Assembly: GCA_017464285.1 (NCBI GenBank)
Contig: JAFUDT010000013.1
Coordinates: forward strand, 1 to 64,000
DNA length: 64,000 nt
Direction of reading: 5' to 3'
Origin: Bacteroidales bacterium
GTDB taxonomy: Bacteria; Bacteroidota; Bacteroidia; Bacteroidales; UBA1402
The notes below the pieces were generated by a model, which searched no databases, was not told the origin of the DNA, and was given only the letters and a program-made list of their open reading frames with translations. Shown piece by piece: positions 15,279 through 24,019 of this stretch (positions are counted from its first letter, which is position 1; each line of letters starts with the position of its first letter). The translations under genes were made by a program, and so were the position numbers.

Positions 15279-16670
15279 ATGCAGCGAAGCATTAAAGCGT
15301 ATATAGAACAGCATCAGCTTTTTTCAGAGCGTGACAGACTGCTGGTCGCCTTCAGCGGCGGCCCGGATTCAGTGGCGCTGCTCACCGTGCTGCACGGCCT
15401 GGGTTATGACTGCCGTCCAGTGCATGTCAACTTTCATCTGCGCGGTGCCGAATCCGACCGTGACGAGGCTTTTGCCCGAGACTACTGCAGCGGGCTGGGA
15501 CTGGACTGTCGTGTGGAGCATCTCTATGCAGCCGACTATGCGGCCCGGCAGGGGGTTTCCGTCGAGATGGCCGCCCGCAGCCTGCGCTACCGGCGCTTCG
15601 AGGAAATCCGGCAGGCTGAGCGTCTGGACTACATCGTCACGGGCCACCATCAGGATGACAATATCGAGACTTTTTTCCTAAATCTGTTGCGTGGCAGCGG
15701 CCCCATGGGGCTGGCCGGCATACGCCCGAAAAACGGCCGTGTCGTGCGGCCCCTGCTTGCCGTCAGCCGTCCGCAGATCATGGCCTGGCTGGCCGGTCAC
15801 AACCTGCCCTATGTAACAGACAGCAGTAACGGACAGACCGACTTCCGGCGCAACCGGATCCGTCTGAACCTGTTGCCGGAGATAGACAAGACCTCTCCCG
15901 CCGCCCGCGAATGTATGGCCAGAAGCATTGGCTTGCAGAGAGAATGTGCAGATTATTATGCTCAGGAAATCGGACGGGCGATGACCAGACTGGGACTGAC
16001 AGGCCCGGGCGGGGAAACCATACAGAAAGATCACGATGCCGCCAGAGGCGGTTTCACCGGACTGCTTGCACGGCTTCCGGTCTCCTTGCTGGAACAGGAG
16101 TCTCTGCCGCAGGGCATTCTCTATACCTGGCTGTCGGCCTACGGTTTTGATACGCGTACCGTTGAGGCTATCTGGCGCGGGCGGCATGATGCCAGTGGCA
16201 AACAGTACGAAAGTCCCGGCTTCCGACTGCTGCTGGACCGTGGTGTCTGGCTGCTGGATTCCCGGGACTCCGTCCCTGGAGATATGCAGGAGATGTTCGT
16301 CAGAGAGGACGATACCAGGGTGGCTTTCCTTGAGCTGGAACGATTGCCCATGCCTGCCGTGATAGAGGCTGATGCCCGAACTGCCTGCCTGGATGCCGGC
16401 AAACTGAAGTTCCCGCTATGTCTGCGCCCCTTGCGTCACGGTGACAGTTTCGTTCCCCTGGGCATGACCGGCCATCGTCTTGTCAGCGACTATCTGACAG
16501 ACTGCAAACGGACCCGCTGGGAAAAACAGCAGACCTGGGTTCTGCTCTCGGGAGAGGAGATTGTCTGGGTGGTGGGAGAGCGCATCAGTCATCCCTACCG
16601 GGTGACCGGCCAAACACGGACCATGCTCAGAATTACCTGCCGTCAGGCTGATAACAGTAACACAGAATGA
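15279..16670 (+). CDS. tilS: tRNA(Ile)-lysidine synthetase
   Basis: 463 residues. The ATP-pyrophosphatase loop SGGPDS is at residues 26-31 (LLVAFSGGPDSVAL), followed by VTGHHQDDNIETFFLNLLRG, the second family signature. The C-terminal third carries the TilS tRNA-binding domains (TDCKRTRWEKQQTWVL). TilS converts C34 of tRNA-Ile2 (CAU) to lysidine so that it reads AUA. The gene opens an operon: its stop overlaps the next start by 4 bases (ATGA). Confidence 0.95.
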   Translation: MQRSIKAYIEQHQLFSERDRLLVAFSGGPDSVALLTVLHGLGYDCRPVHVNFHLRGAESDRDEAFARDYCSGLGLDCRVEHLYAADYAARQGVSVEMAARSLRYRRFEEIRQAERLDYIVTGHHQDDNIETFFLNLLRGSGPMGLAGIRPKNGRVVRPLLAVSRPQIMAWLAGHNLPYVTDSSNGQTDFRRNRIRLNLLPEIDKTSPAARECMARSIGLQRECADYYAQEIGRAMTRLGLTGPGGETIQKDHDAARGGFTGLLARLPVSLLEQESLPQGILYTWLSAYGFDTRTVEAIWRGRHDASGKQYESPGFRLLLDRGVWLLDSRDSVPGDMQEMFVREDDTRVAFLELERLPMPAVIEADARTACLDAGKLKFPLCLRPLRHGDSFVPLGMTGHRLVSDYLTDCKRTRWEKQQTWVLLSGEEIVWVVGERISHPYRVTGQTRTMLRITCRQADNSNTE

Positions 16671-17764
16671 AGCATCACGGTGTATCTCTCGGGATTATTA
16701 CCCTCCGGACTCTGCTTTGCGGACTCGTCTGGTTCTTGACATTTCCTGTTGTTTCCTTGAAGGCGGCCGAAAGGCCATCGGCCCGTCAGCGGCTGGCTGC
16801 CAGTCAGGAAGCCTGGCAGCTCTCGGCAGACCGACAGCAGCGTCGGGCGCTGGAAGAGACGGCCAAGGACGAGAGGCAGCACATGCTTTCTTTGCTCTCA
16901 CAACCTCGTCCTTGGGTCAAGTGGCTGCCGCTGGACAGTCTCCCCGAAGGCTTTGAGCTTCTGCCGCTCTTGCTTTCGGAAGGAAATACCGCATCGCGCG
17001 GCAGTTATACGGCCGGCCTCTGGGGACTGACCGAGGCTGTGGCTATGAAATACGGACTGACCATCAGCTCCAATTACGATGAACGTCTGGACCCGGAACG
17101 GGCCACACGGGCCGTGGTGCGCTATTGGCGGGATCTGGACAGACTTTACCACAGCCCTTGGCAGACACTGCTGGCTTTGGTCAACACGCCTGCGGCCTAC
17201 GAAAACGCTGCACGACGGCTCCGGTCGAGGCAGTTCTGGGATTTCGCCGACCTGCCTGTGCTGTTGTACGCGGATTTTCCCCGGCAGTGGGCTTCGCTGC
17301 TTTACTGGGCGGCGTATGCCCCGGGCAGCCCTGCTCCGCTGGCTGAACAGGATTCTGCCTTGGCCGAAGTCTGCCTGTCAGCCCCTCTGAGCCTTGCACT
17401 GTTGTGTCAGCAGCTTCCCGTGCAGGAAGTTCTTTTCCGGCAGCAGAATCCCTGTATCCTGTCGGGCGATTGCCTGGATGCCGGCAGCCGTATCCGGCTC
17501 AGCCCCTCCCAGGCGGTGCAGTTCGAAGAGCAGCAGGCTGTGCTTTATGCCCGAACCGGAGAACGGCTGGACAAAGAACGGGAGGCCCGTTACAAGGCTG
17601 CCCGGGCAGCAATGGTTCCATTGACCTATACTGTCCGCTCGGGTGATACGCTGGGGGCCATCGCGCGCCGTTATCATGTGACCCTTTCCGATCTTATGCG
17701 CTGGAACCAGCTTCGTTCAGACCGTATATACATAGGACAGAAACTTAGAATCCACAAGTCGTAG
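16667..17764 (+). CDS. Lytic-transglycosylase-like protein with C-terminal LysM
   Basis: 365 residues. After an N-terminal membrane/signal segment (GIITLRTLLCGLVWFLTFPVV), residues ~95-185 resemble the SLT/MltD fold: LLPLLLSEGNTASRGSYTAG then LWGLTEAVAMKYGL and DERLDPERATRAVVRYW. The catalytic Glu (SEGN) is kept, but the usual ESAF...GLWQ pattern is weakened, with Gly in place of the Gln after GLW. The last ~45 residues are one LysM domain (YTVRSGDTLGAIARRYHVTL). It probably binds and perhaps cuts peptidoglycan, or acts as a wall-binding scaffold. It overlaps tilS by 4 bases and is followed after 3 bases by the first SGNH gene, linking it to the O-acylation genes. Confidence 0.75.
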   Translation: MKHHGVSLGIITLRTLLCGLVWFLTFPVVSLKAAERPSARQRLAASQEAWQLSADRQQRRALEETAKDERQHMLSLLSQPRPWVKWLPLDSLPEGFELLPLLLSEGNTASRGSYTAGLWGLTEAVAMKYGLTISSNYDERLDPERATRAVVRYWRDLDRLYHSPWQTLLALVNTPAAYENAARRLRSRQFWDFADLPVLLYADFPRQWASLLYWAAYAPGSPAPLAEQDSALAEVCLSAPLSLALLCQQLPVQEVLFRQQNPCILSGDCLDAGSRIRLSPSQAVQFEEQQAVLYARTGERLDKEREARYKAARAAMVPLTYTVRSGDTLGAIARRYHVTLSDLMRWNQLRSDRIYIGQKLRIHKS

Positions 17765-17767
17765 AAT

Positions 17768-19375
17768 ATGTCTGTCAGGAAAATACTGCTCTTTATCGTC
17801 GTGTGCCTGCTTTTGCTGGGAATACTCAGTCTCCTGTTTCCGCGGGAAGGGATGCAGGCCGGTCCTGTCCGGCTACGCTTTCCCTCACCGGAAAGCCTGG
17901 TGAAGAAGTCCGATACGACGGCTCTCCTCGAAGCGCCAACGCCCGAACAGCAGCTCTCGCTTATGGCGGAGGCCTTTCATCTGAAACAGCTTTCCCGGCT
18001 GGCCGATTCGCTGGATTACTACCGCCGCTTTTTCACGGAGAGCCCCGTGCGTATCCAGTTCCCGTCGGACGATCCCTCCATGCTGGACGGCTTTTTTGCC
18101 CTGCTCGAACAGGCCGGGCCGCAGTCCGGAGGGCTGCATGTGCTGCATTATGGCGACTCGCAGATAGAACAGGATCGTATTACGGCCTCCCTGCGTGACC
18201 TGTGGCAGAGTCGTTTCGGCGGCAGCGGACCCGGACTGATTCCGGCCGTGCAGGTCATCCCGACGGTCACTTTGTCTCAGGAGACCTGGGGCGGCTGGCA
18301 GCGTCATGCCATCTACGGACCTCGCGAAATGAACGTCGAACACCGACGCTACGGTCCGATGGGGCAGTTCTGCGAATTGGAGGATTCTGCTTTCCTGACC
18401 ATCAGTTCCCGTTATACGACCCGCGGGTCATCTGCCAGGCAGTTTTCAAGGGTCCGTCTGCTGATGGGACACAACCGGGCAGGATTCCAGGCTACATTAT
18501 ACGAAGATGAACAGGCTTTTACGCAGGTGGTCGCTGACTCGGCCCAGACGCTGCAAGTGCTGGAGTGGAGTTTCCATCGTCCGGTCCGTCAGCTGAGCAT
18601 GTCGTTCCGGGGCCGGGCCGAAATTTACGGACTGATTCTGGAAGGCGCTGGCGGAGTGGGGGTTGACAACATTCCCATGCGCGGCTGCTCGGGTACCGTT
18701 TTTACGCAGATGGACGCGGACCTGTTGCGTCAGGCCTACCAGGAAATGAATGTCCGGCTTTTTGTGCTGGAATTCGGCGGCAACCGGATGACTGTCATCC
18801 GCAACGAGGAGGATGCCCGGCATTATGCCGCCGTGATAGGGCGTCAGATCCGCTACCTGAAAAAACTCCGTCCCGAGGCGGAAGTCCTCTTTATCGGGCC
18901 CGCCGACATGTCGTGTATGGTGGACGGCCAGATGGCCTCCTATCCCATGCTCGAAACCACTGTCGCTGCCTTGCGCGATGTCTGTCTGGAAAACGGTGCG
19001 GCCTTCTGGGACATGTATCGCGTGATGGGTGGCCGCAACTCGATGCTGGCCTGGGTCAAGACCCAGCCGCCGTTGGCTGCTTCCGACTATATCCATTTCA
19101 CGTTCAAGGGATCTCAGCGCATTTCGGAACTGCTCAACGAGAGTCTGTCCCTGTGCTACGATTACTATCGTTTCCGACTGACACGTCTGAACGATTCCAC
19201 GATGGTGCAGATTCAGCAGCTGGACCGCAGCCGTGACTATGCCCGCGATTTCTCTGATCTGCTGCGGGAAAATGCCTCCGACTCGCTCTGGATGGACGAG
19301 CCCGATGAAGACCTCCTGTATGAGGCCCTGAAAAAGCAGATGGAAAGTAATTCCCGACAGGAACAGCAGCCATGA
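17768..19375 (+). CDS. SGNH-family esterase/transferase of an MBOAT cluster (1)
   Basis: 535 residues. An N-terminal membrane anchor (ILLFIVVCLLLLGILSLLF) places the rest outside the cytoplasmic membrane. The SGNH blocks are HYGDSQIEQDR (Ser of block I), GCSGTVF (Gly block), FGGNRM (Asn of block III) and SDYIHFTFKGS (Asp and His of block V), so a catalytic triad can form. Proteins of this type work with MBOAT acyltransferases, moving acetyl groups onto envelope polysaccharide (PatB, AlgX/AlgJ) or removing them. Its end overlaps the next gene by 4 bases. Which glycan is modified cannot be read from sequence. Confidence 0.75.
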   Translation: MSVRKILLFIVVCLLLLGILSLLFPREGMQAGPVRLRFPSPESLVKKSDTTALLEAPTPEQQLSLMAEAFHLKQLSRLADSLDYYRRFFTESPVRIQFPSDDPSMLDGFFALLEQAGPQSGGLHVLHYGDSQIEQDRITASLRDLWQSRFGGSGPGLIPAVQVIPTVTLSQETWGGWQRHAIYGPREMNVEHRRYGPMGQFCELEDSAFLTISSRYTTRGSSARQFSRVRLLMGHNRAGFQATLYEDEQAFTQVVADSAQTLQVLEWSFHRPVRQLSMSFRGRAEIYGLILEGAGGVGVDNIPMRGCSGTVFTQMDADLLRQAYQEMNVRLFVLEFGGNRMTVIRNEEDARHYAAVIGRQIRYLKKLRPEAEVLFIGPADMSCMVDGQMASYPMLETTVAALRDVCLENGAAFWDMYRVMGGRNSMLAWVKTQPPLAASDYIHFTFKGSQRISELLNESLSLCYDYYRFRLTRLNDSTMVQIQQLDRSRDYARDFSDLLRENASDSLWMDEPDEDLLYEALKKQMESNSRQEQQP

Positions 19376-20679
19376 AACAGAAAAGATTGAAATACGCATT
19401 CTCTGTGTGCCGGAGCCGGATACTGTCCGTGCTGCTTGTTGCCTGCTGTCTGCCGTCGCTGCAGGGGAGCCGGATGCAGGTGCCCGTACCGGAGTATTTC
19501 TGTCTGAACCCTTCGGCCTGTCCGTTGCAGTTCCCTTCCGACAGCACCGCACTGTCAAACTTTCACTCCAAATTGAACCGTCTGCTCTTCGAGGGACAGG
19601 GCCGGATCAGGATATTGCACATCGGGGGCTCACACGTGCAGGCCGGCGTTTTATCCGACCGCCTGCGCAGTCGCTTTGTCAACCTTTCGCCTGCCTTGTC
19701 ATCAGGCCGGGGACTGATATTCCCCTACCGGGTGGCGCAGACCAACAACCCGGCCAACTACGAAGTGCACTATACCGGCCATTGGACGGCCACACGCAAT
19801 GTGTCCAGACGCTACGACGTGAGGCTGGGACTGAGTGGTATTGCCGTCACCACGGACGATCCCTCTGCCTCGCTCACTGTCTTTCTCAACCGCAGTGCCG
19901 CCTATCGGACTGATTTCAACCGGCTGACCCTGCTGGCCTATGACACCTGCCGGGCCTATGAGCCCCGCGTTGCTGCCTTCCGCGAGACCGAGTCCTTGCC
20001 TCAGGGCAGGGAAGAGCAGTGGCTGCGGGGAGTCTATGATGAAGATTCCCGCACCTGGCGGTTCAGCCTGGACGACTATGCCGATGCTTTTATGCTGAGC
20101 TTCCAGCCTGCCGATACGGCCCTCTGCGACGGCATGCATTTCACTTTGAGGGGCATCCTGGCCGAAAACGACAGCCAAGGGATAGAATACGACGCCGTCG
20201 GGGTGAACGGAGCCTCGGTCAGGGATTATCTGCGCTGCGAGGATTTCGGACAGGACTTGCAGCTGATCCGCCCTGACCTGGTCATCTTCGGCATCGGCAT
20301 CAACGATGCCACTCAGGCAGATTTTACCAAGGAACTGTTTGTCAGCCGCTACGATTCGCTCATTTGCCGCATCAGGGCGGTGGCACCGGACTGCAGCTAC
20401 ATATTCGTGACCAACAATGACAGTTACCTGCGCCGTATTCGCCCCAATCCGCAGGGAGAGACGGCCCGGGTCGCCTTTTTCGACATGGCTGCGGGCTATG
20501 GCGCCGCCCTGTGGGACGTGTTCTCGCTGATGGGCGGCCTGGGTTCGGCCAGCCGTTGGGAAATGGCGGGACTGATGAAACCCGACCTGGTGCATTTCAC
20601 CAACCCCGGCTATGAACTGTTGGGCGATTTGCTGTTCAATGCCATCATGGAAGATTATTTCCGATATTTGCAACCTTGA
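19372..20679 (+). CDS. SGNH-family protein of an MBOAT cluster (2)
   Basis: 435 residues. A signal peptide or anchor (ILSVLLVACCLPSLQGS) is followed by a second, divergent SGNH domain. Block I reads LHIGGSHVQAG, where the usual GDS is GGS; the serine is kept, the aspartate is not. Block III is FGIGINDAT and block V is PDLVHFTNPGYELLGD, which supplies Asp and His. It shares layout with the upstream gene (long spacer between blocks I and III, HFT next to the triad), so the two probably arose by duplication and specialised. Translation is coupled to the gene before by ATGA, and the MBOAT gene starts two bases later. Confidence 0.72.
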   Translation: MKQKRLKYAFSVCRSRILSVLLVACCLPSLQGSRMQVPVPEYFCLNPSACPLQFPSDSTALSNFHSKLNRLLFEGQGRIRILHIGGSHVQAGVLSDRLRSRFVNLSPALSSGRGLIFPYRVAQTNNPANYEVHYTGHWTATRNVSRRYDVRLGLSGIAVTTDDPSASLTVFLNRSAAYRTDFNRLTLLAYDTCRAYEPRVAAFRETESLPQGREEQWLRGVYDEDSRTWRFSLDDYADAFMLSFQPADTALCDGMHFTLRGILAENDSQGIEYDAVGVNGASVRDYLRCEDFGQDLQLIRPDLVIFGIGINDATQADFTKELFVSRYDSLICRIRAVAPDCSYIFVTNNDSYLRRIRPNPQGETARVAFFDMAAGYGAALWDVFSLMGGLGSASRWEMAGLMKPDLVHFTNPGYELLGDLLFNAIMEDYFRYLQP

Positions 20680-20680
20680 T

Positions 20681-22579
20681 ATGACCATGCAGATCCTGGA
20701 CTATTGCCGACAGCTGTTCGACGGAGTGTTCGCCTTTCATCCGGATTCTCCGCTGCTGTTCACCCAGTTTACGTTCTGGGCGTTTTTCGCCGTGGTCTTC
20801 GCCGGTTTCAGCCTGTTGCACAACCGTCTTCTGCTGCGCAACCTGTTCATCTTCATGGCCAGTCTGTTCTTCTATTACAAGACCAGCGGCCTGTGCGTGC
20901 TGATCCTGCTTTTCTGCACCCTGTCGGACTACTTGCTGGCCGGACGTATCTACCGCGAGAAGCGGCCGGCCATGAAAAAGTGCTGGCTGGTGCTGAGTCT
21001 GGTCGTCAACCTTTCGCTGCTCTGCTTCTTCAAGTATGCCTACTTTTTCACCGATTTGGTCAATACCATTCTGGGAACTCATTTCGGCGTTTTCAATGTC
21101 TTTTCCTGGGTAGGCAATCAGCTGGCCGGCGGCCCGGTCTTCAGTGTTGAGAGGATTATTCTGCCTGTGGGCATCAGTTTCTATATTTTCCAGACCATCA
21201 GCTACACGATGGATGTGTACCGGGGGCGGGTCGCGCCGGTCAGGAACCTGTTGGACTATGGTTTCTATGTCAGCTTCTTTCCCCAGCTCGTGGCAGGCCC
21301 CATCGTGCGTGCTTCTGTTTTTATTCCCCAAATATACAAGAAGTTCCATTTGTCCCGAAGACAGTTTGGCATGGCTGTGTTCTGGATATTGAACGGCCTG
21401 ATAAAAAAAATCGTCCTGAGCGACTATCTGGCCGTGAACTTCATTGACAGGGTCTTCGCCAATCCGCTGATGTATTCATCGTTCGAAAACCTGTTTGCCC
21501 TGTTTGCCTACTCCCTGCAGGTCTATGCCGACTTTTCCGGCTATACGGACATCGCCATCGGCGTGGCCATGCTGATGGGTTTTTATCTGCCCAAGAACTT
21601 TAATTCGCCCTACAAGGCCACCAATGCCGGTAACTTCTGGAAACGCTGGCATATCTCCCTGTCCCGCTGGTTGCAGGACTATCTGTATATACCGCTGGGC
21701 GGCAGCCGGAATGCCACTTTCGGCACCTGGTTCTGGATTATTGCCATCTCGGCCGTCGCTGTCATGCTCAGCCGCAGCATCTGGCTGCTGGTCGCCATCG
21801 TAGTCGTGCTGGGAACAGCCCTGCTGCGCTCGTGGCACCGACCCGACAGGCGACTTCGGCTGACGACCCATATCAACACGATGAACACCATGCTGCTGGG
21901 CGGTCTGTGGCATGGCGCCAGCCTGAATTTCGTCATCTGGGGCGGCCTGAACGGCCTGGGTGTCGTGGTCTATAAATATTGGAAAACCTGGTCGCCGGCC
22001 AGACGTGCCCTTGTCCTGAGCCTGCTCTTTGCCCTGCTCTTTGTGCTGAACGTCTTTGTCTGTCCAGGACCACTGCTCAATATCGCCCTGGTATGGTTGG
22101 GCACGGTCACCGTGGTGACGCTTGTCCGCTATGTCTATTCTTTGTTTGAACAGCTTGTGCCGGGCATTCCCCAGACCTTCCTGAATTCGGAAAAAGGGCT
22201 GGGAATGGTCTGGGGAGTCTTGCAGACCTTTGTTTTCGTTACTTTTACCCGACTGTTCTTCCGCTCCGGCTCCAACTTGGATCCGGCTGAAGCCAACCGT
22301 ATCGCCTGGGAGACGGCCACGGACATGATCCGTCAGATAGGCAGCCGTTGGAACTTAGTCGTCATTCCGCAGATTCTTTACCAATACCGGACTGTCTTTC
22401 TCATGTTCGCGGCCGGTATGATCATCCATTGGTTGCCCGAGCGCTTCAAACGCCGTTATCGTCTGTGGTTTGCCCGTCTGCCGCTGCCCGTGATGATCCT
22501 GGCTGTGGTGGCAGTTGTCTTTGTGGTATATCAGTTCATTACCTCCGATCTGCAGGCGTTTATCTACTTCCAGTTCTGA
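20681..22579 (+). CDS. MBOAT family O-acyltransferase (AlgI/PatA type)
   Basis: 632 residues from ATG 20681, chosen because it follows the previous stop directly; an earlier in-frame ATG at 20612 would overlap that gene by 68 bases. About a dozen hydrophobic segments are visible. The signature regions are present: NAGNFWKRWHISLSRWLQDY and LYIPLGGSRN, then NTMLLGGLWHGASLNFVIWG, whose His is the invariant catalytic residue. Such proteins pass an acyl group, usually acetyl, from the cytoplasm to a periplasmic partner. The two SGNH proteins just upstream are the obvious partners. Peptidoglycan, exopolysaccharide or lipopolysaccharide are all possible acceptors; the LysM gene upstream leans slightly to peptidoglycan. 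Confidence 0.9.
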   Translation: MTMQILDYCRQLFDGVFAFHPDSPLLFTQFTFWAFFAVVFAGFSLLHNRLLLRNLFIFMASLFFYYKTSGLCVLILLFCTLSDYLLAGRIYREKRPAMKKCWLVLSLVVNLSLLCFFKYAYFFTDLVNTILGTHFGVFNVFSWVGNQLAGGPVFSVERIILPVGISFYIFQTISYTMDVYRGRVAPVRNLLDYGFYVSFFPQLVAGPIVRASVFIPQIYKKFHLSRRQFGMAVFWILNGLIKKIVLSDYLAVNFIDRVFANPLMYSSFENLFALFAYSLQVYADFSGYTDIAIGVAMLMGFYLPKNFNSPYKATNAGNFWKRWHISLSRWLQDYLYIPLGGSRNATFGTWFWIIAISAVAVMLSRSIWLLVAIVVVLGTALLRSWHRPDRRLRLTTHINTMNTMLLGGLWHGASLNFVIWGGLNGLGVVVYKYWKTWSPARRALVLSLLFALLFVLNVFVCPGPLLNIALVWLGTVTVVTLVRYVYSLFEQLVPGIPQTFLNSEKGLGMVWGVLQTFVFVTFTRLFFRSGSNLDPAEANRIAWETATDMIRQIGSRWNLVVIPQILYQYRTVFLMFAAGMIIHWLPERFKRRYRLWFARLPLPVMILAVVAVVFVVYQFITSDLQAFIYFQF

Positions 22580-22624
22580 TTCCGCTGCAATATCCGGCTC
22601 CTCTGTCCGTTAATATAAACAGTC

Positions 22625-23914
22625 ATGAAGATGAAAGTATGCCTTTTACTACTGCTCTCGCTGCTGCTGCCCATGTCGTCGGCTGCGGAGAGCGCCTACC
22701 GCACCCTCACCTTGGACGGGCGTTACAGGACTTTGCAGGTATATCCGGCAAATTCGCCGGCTCAGGCTCCGGTTATTCCCCTGCAGGGGCAGGAGCGGAT
22801 ACAGATCGGTTTTGACGAGCTTTCGCATGATTATCACCGTCTGACCTATCGGGTGATTCACTGCAACGCCGACTGGACCCGTTCCGAGCTGAACGAACTG
22901 GAGTATATGGCAGGCTTTACGCAGAACGATGTGCCCGAAGGCACTCCCTCAATGGGGACCCATGCCGAATATACACATTACAGCCTTGTTCTGCCCAATG
23001 AACAGGTGCAGCTGAAGCTCTCGGGCAACTATGCGGTCGAAATCACCGACCGCGACGAACCTGAGGCCGGACCGTTGCTGTGGGCCTGCTTTTCCCTGCT
23101 CGACCGTCAGGTGGGTATCGACGCCGGCGTGAGCACCCTGACCGATGCCGGCTACCGGAGCGAGACCCAGCAGTTGGAGTTTGAACTGAAAACAGGTTTC
23201 GCCAGTATAGAACGGCCGGATACCGACCTGAAAATCCTGGTGCGTCAGAACCGTCGGACCGACAATCAGGTGGTGGGCGTGCGTCCCAGCATGGCCGGAT
23301 CCGGCGTCATCCATTATCAGCACCGTCCGGAACTGATTTTTGACGGAGGAAATGAATATCGCCGCTGTGACTTTTCCTCCTACAAACTGGGCGGGCTCAA
23401 CATTGACCGCATCGTTTATCAGAAACCTTATTACCATGCCTTGCTTTTCCGGGCTGAGCCCCGGCTGACGGGATATACTTACGATGAGGACCAGAACGGC
23501 CGCTATCTGACCGACACGCGGCAGGGCAGGGAAGAAGTCGATGTCAGGGCCGACTATTTCTGGGTCCATTTCAGTCTGGCACTGCCCCGGCCGCTGGAAC
23601 GGGGTGCCCTCTATCTGTTGGGTGAAATGACCGAGAACCGCATTGACGAGGAAACCCGCCTGGACTACAATGACGAGACGGGCTGTTACGAACAGCAACT
23701 GTTTCTCAAGCAGGGAATCTGCAATTATCTGTTCATGTATGCCGATTCTACGGAGACGGGAGATGCCGCCTGGAACGCCCCCTTGTCCTCTCGGCCGGCA
23801 GAGGGCAGTTATTGGGCCACAGAGAACGGATATCAGATATTTGTCTATTACCGTCCTTTCGGAGCCCGCTACGACCGGCTGATCGGCTATACTGAAATCA
23901 GCTCGCGGCAATAG
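22625..23914 (+). CDS. DUF5103 protein, T9SS plug-like
   Basis: 429 residues with a signal peptide ending near SSAAES. The family (DUF5103, renamed T9SS plug in Pfam as I recall) is restricted to Bacteroidetes. Typical segments are YRTLTLDGRYRTLQVYP, DYHRLTYRVIHCNADWTRS, TDAGYRSETQQLEFEL and VGVRPSMAG. The protein described in Flavobacterium closes the SprA translocon pore of the type IX secretion system. It is the last gene of the tilS-MBOAT run, 45 bases behind the acyltransferase. The window also has a T9SS cargo (2608) and gldH (34336). Whether it is co-transcribed with the acylation genes is likely but unproven. Confidence 0.82.
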   Translation: MKMKVCLLLLLSLLLPMSSAAESAYRTLTLDGRYRTLQVYPANSPAQAPVIPLQGQERIQIGFDELSHDYHRLTYRVIHCNADWTRSELNELEYMAGFTQNDVPEGTPSMGTHAEYTHYSLVLPNEQVQLKLSGNYAVEITDRDEPEAGPLLWACFSLLDRQVGIDAGVSTLTDAGYRSETQQLEFELKTGFASIERPDTDLKILVRQNRRTDNQVVGVRPSMAGSGVIHYQHRPELIFDGGNEYRRCDFSSYKLGGLNIDRIVYQKPYYHALLFRAEPRLTGYTYDEDQNGRYLTDTRQGREEVDVRADYFWVHFSLALPRPLERGALYLLGEMTENRIDEETRLDYNDETGCYEQQLFLKQGICNYLFMYADSTETGDAAWNAPLSSRPAEGSYWATENGYQIFVYYRPFGARYDRLIGYTEISSRQ

Positions 23915-23959
23915 CCCATGTGTTTTGCCCTGGTTTTCTCCTGAGGCAGCTTGTGATAA

Positions 23960-24000
23960 CAGTCAGGGTGACCGATATCCGATATCGGTCACCCTGACTG
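23960..24000. repeat. Perfect 41-bp palindrome between convergent genes
   Basis: Two 20-base arms (CAGTCAGGGTGACCGATATC and its exact complement) flank a single C. It lies between the 3' ends of the plug gene (+) and the dehydrogenase gene (-), where a two-way terminator is expected. Neither side has a T-run, so release would have to depend on the stem alone, or the site binds a dimeric protein. Confidence 0.85.
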
Positions 24001-24019
24001 TATAAGTGTGTGCGGATGC

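Noticed and set aside
20612..20680. Longer N-terminus for the MBOAT protein
   Set aside because: The extra 23 codons lie wholly inside the end of the SGNH gene and include no family-like sequence; ATG 20681 follows the stop directly.
18497..20688. Long minus-strand frames opposite the SGNH genes
   Set aside because: The plus frames hold the SGNH blocks and overlap start-to-stop in operon style; the minus frames have no motif.
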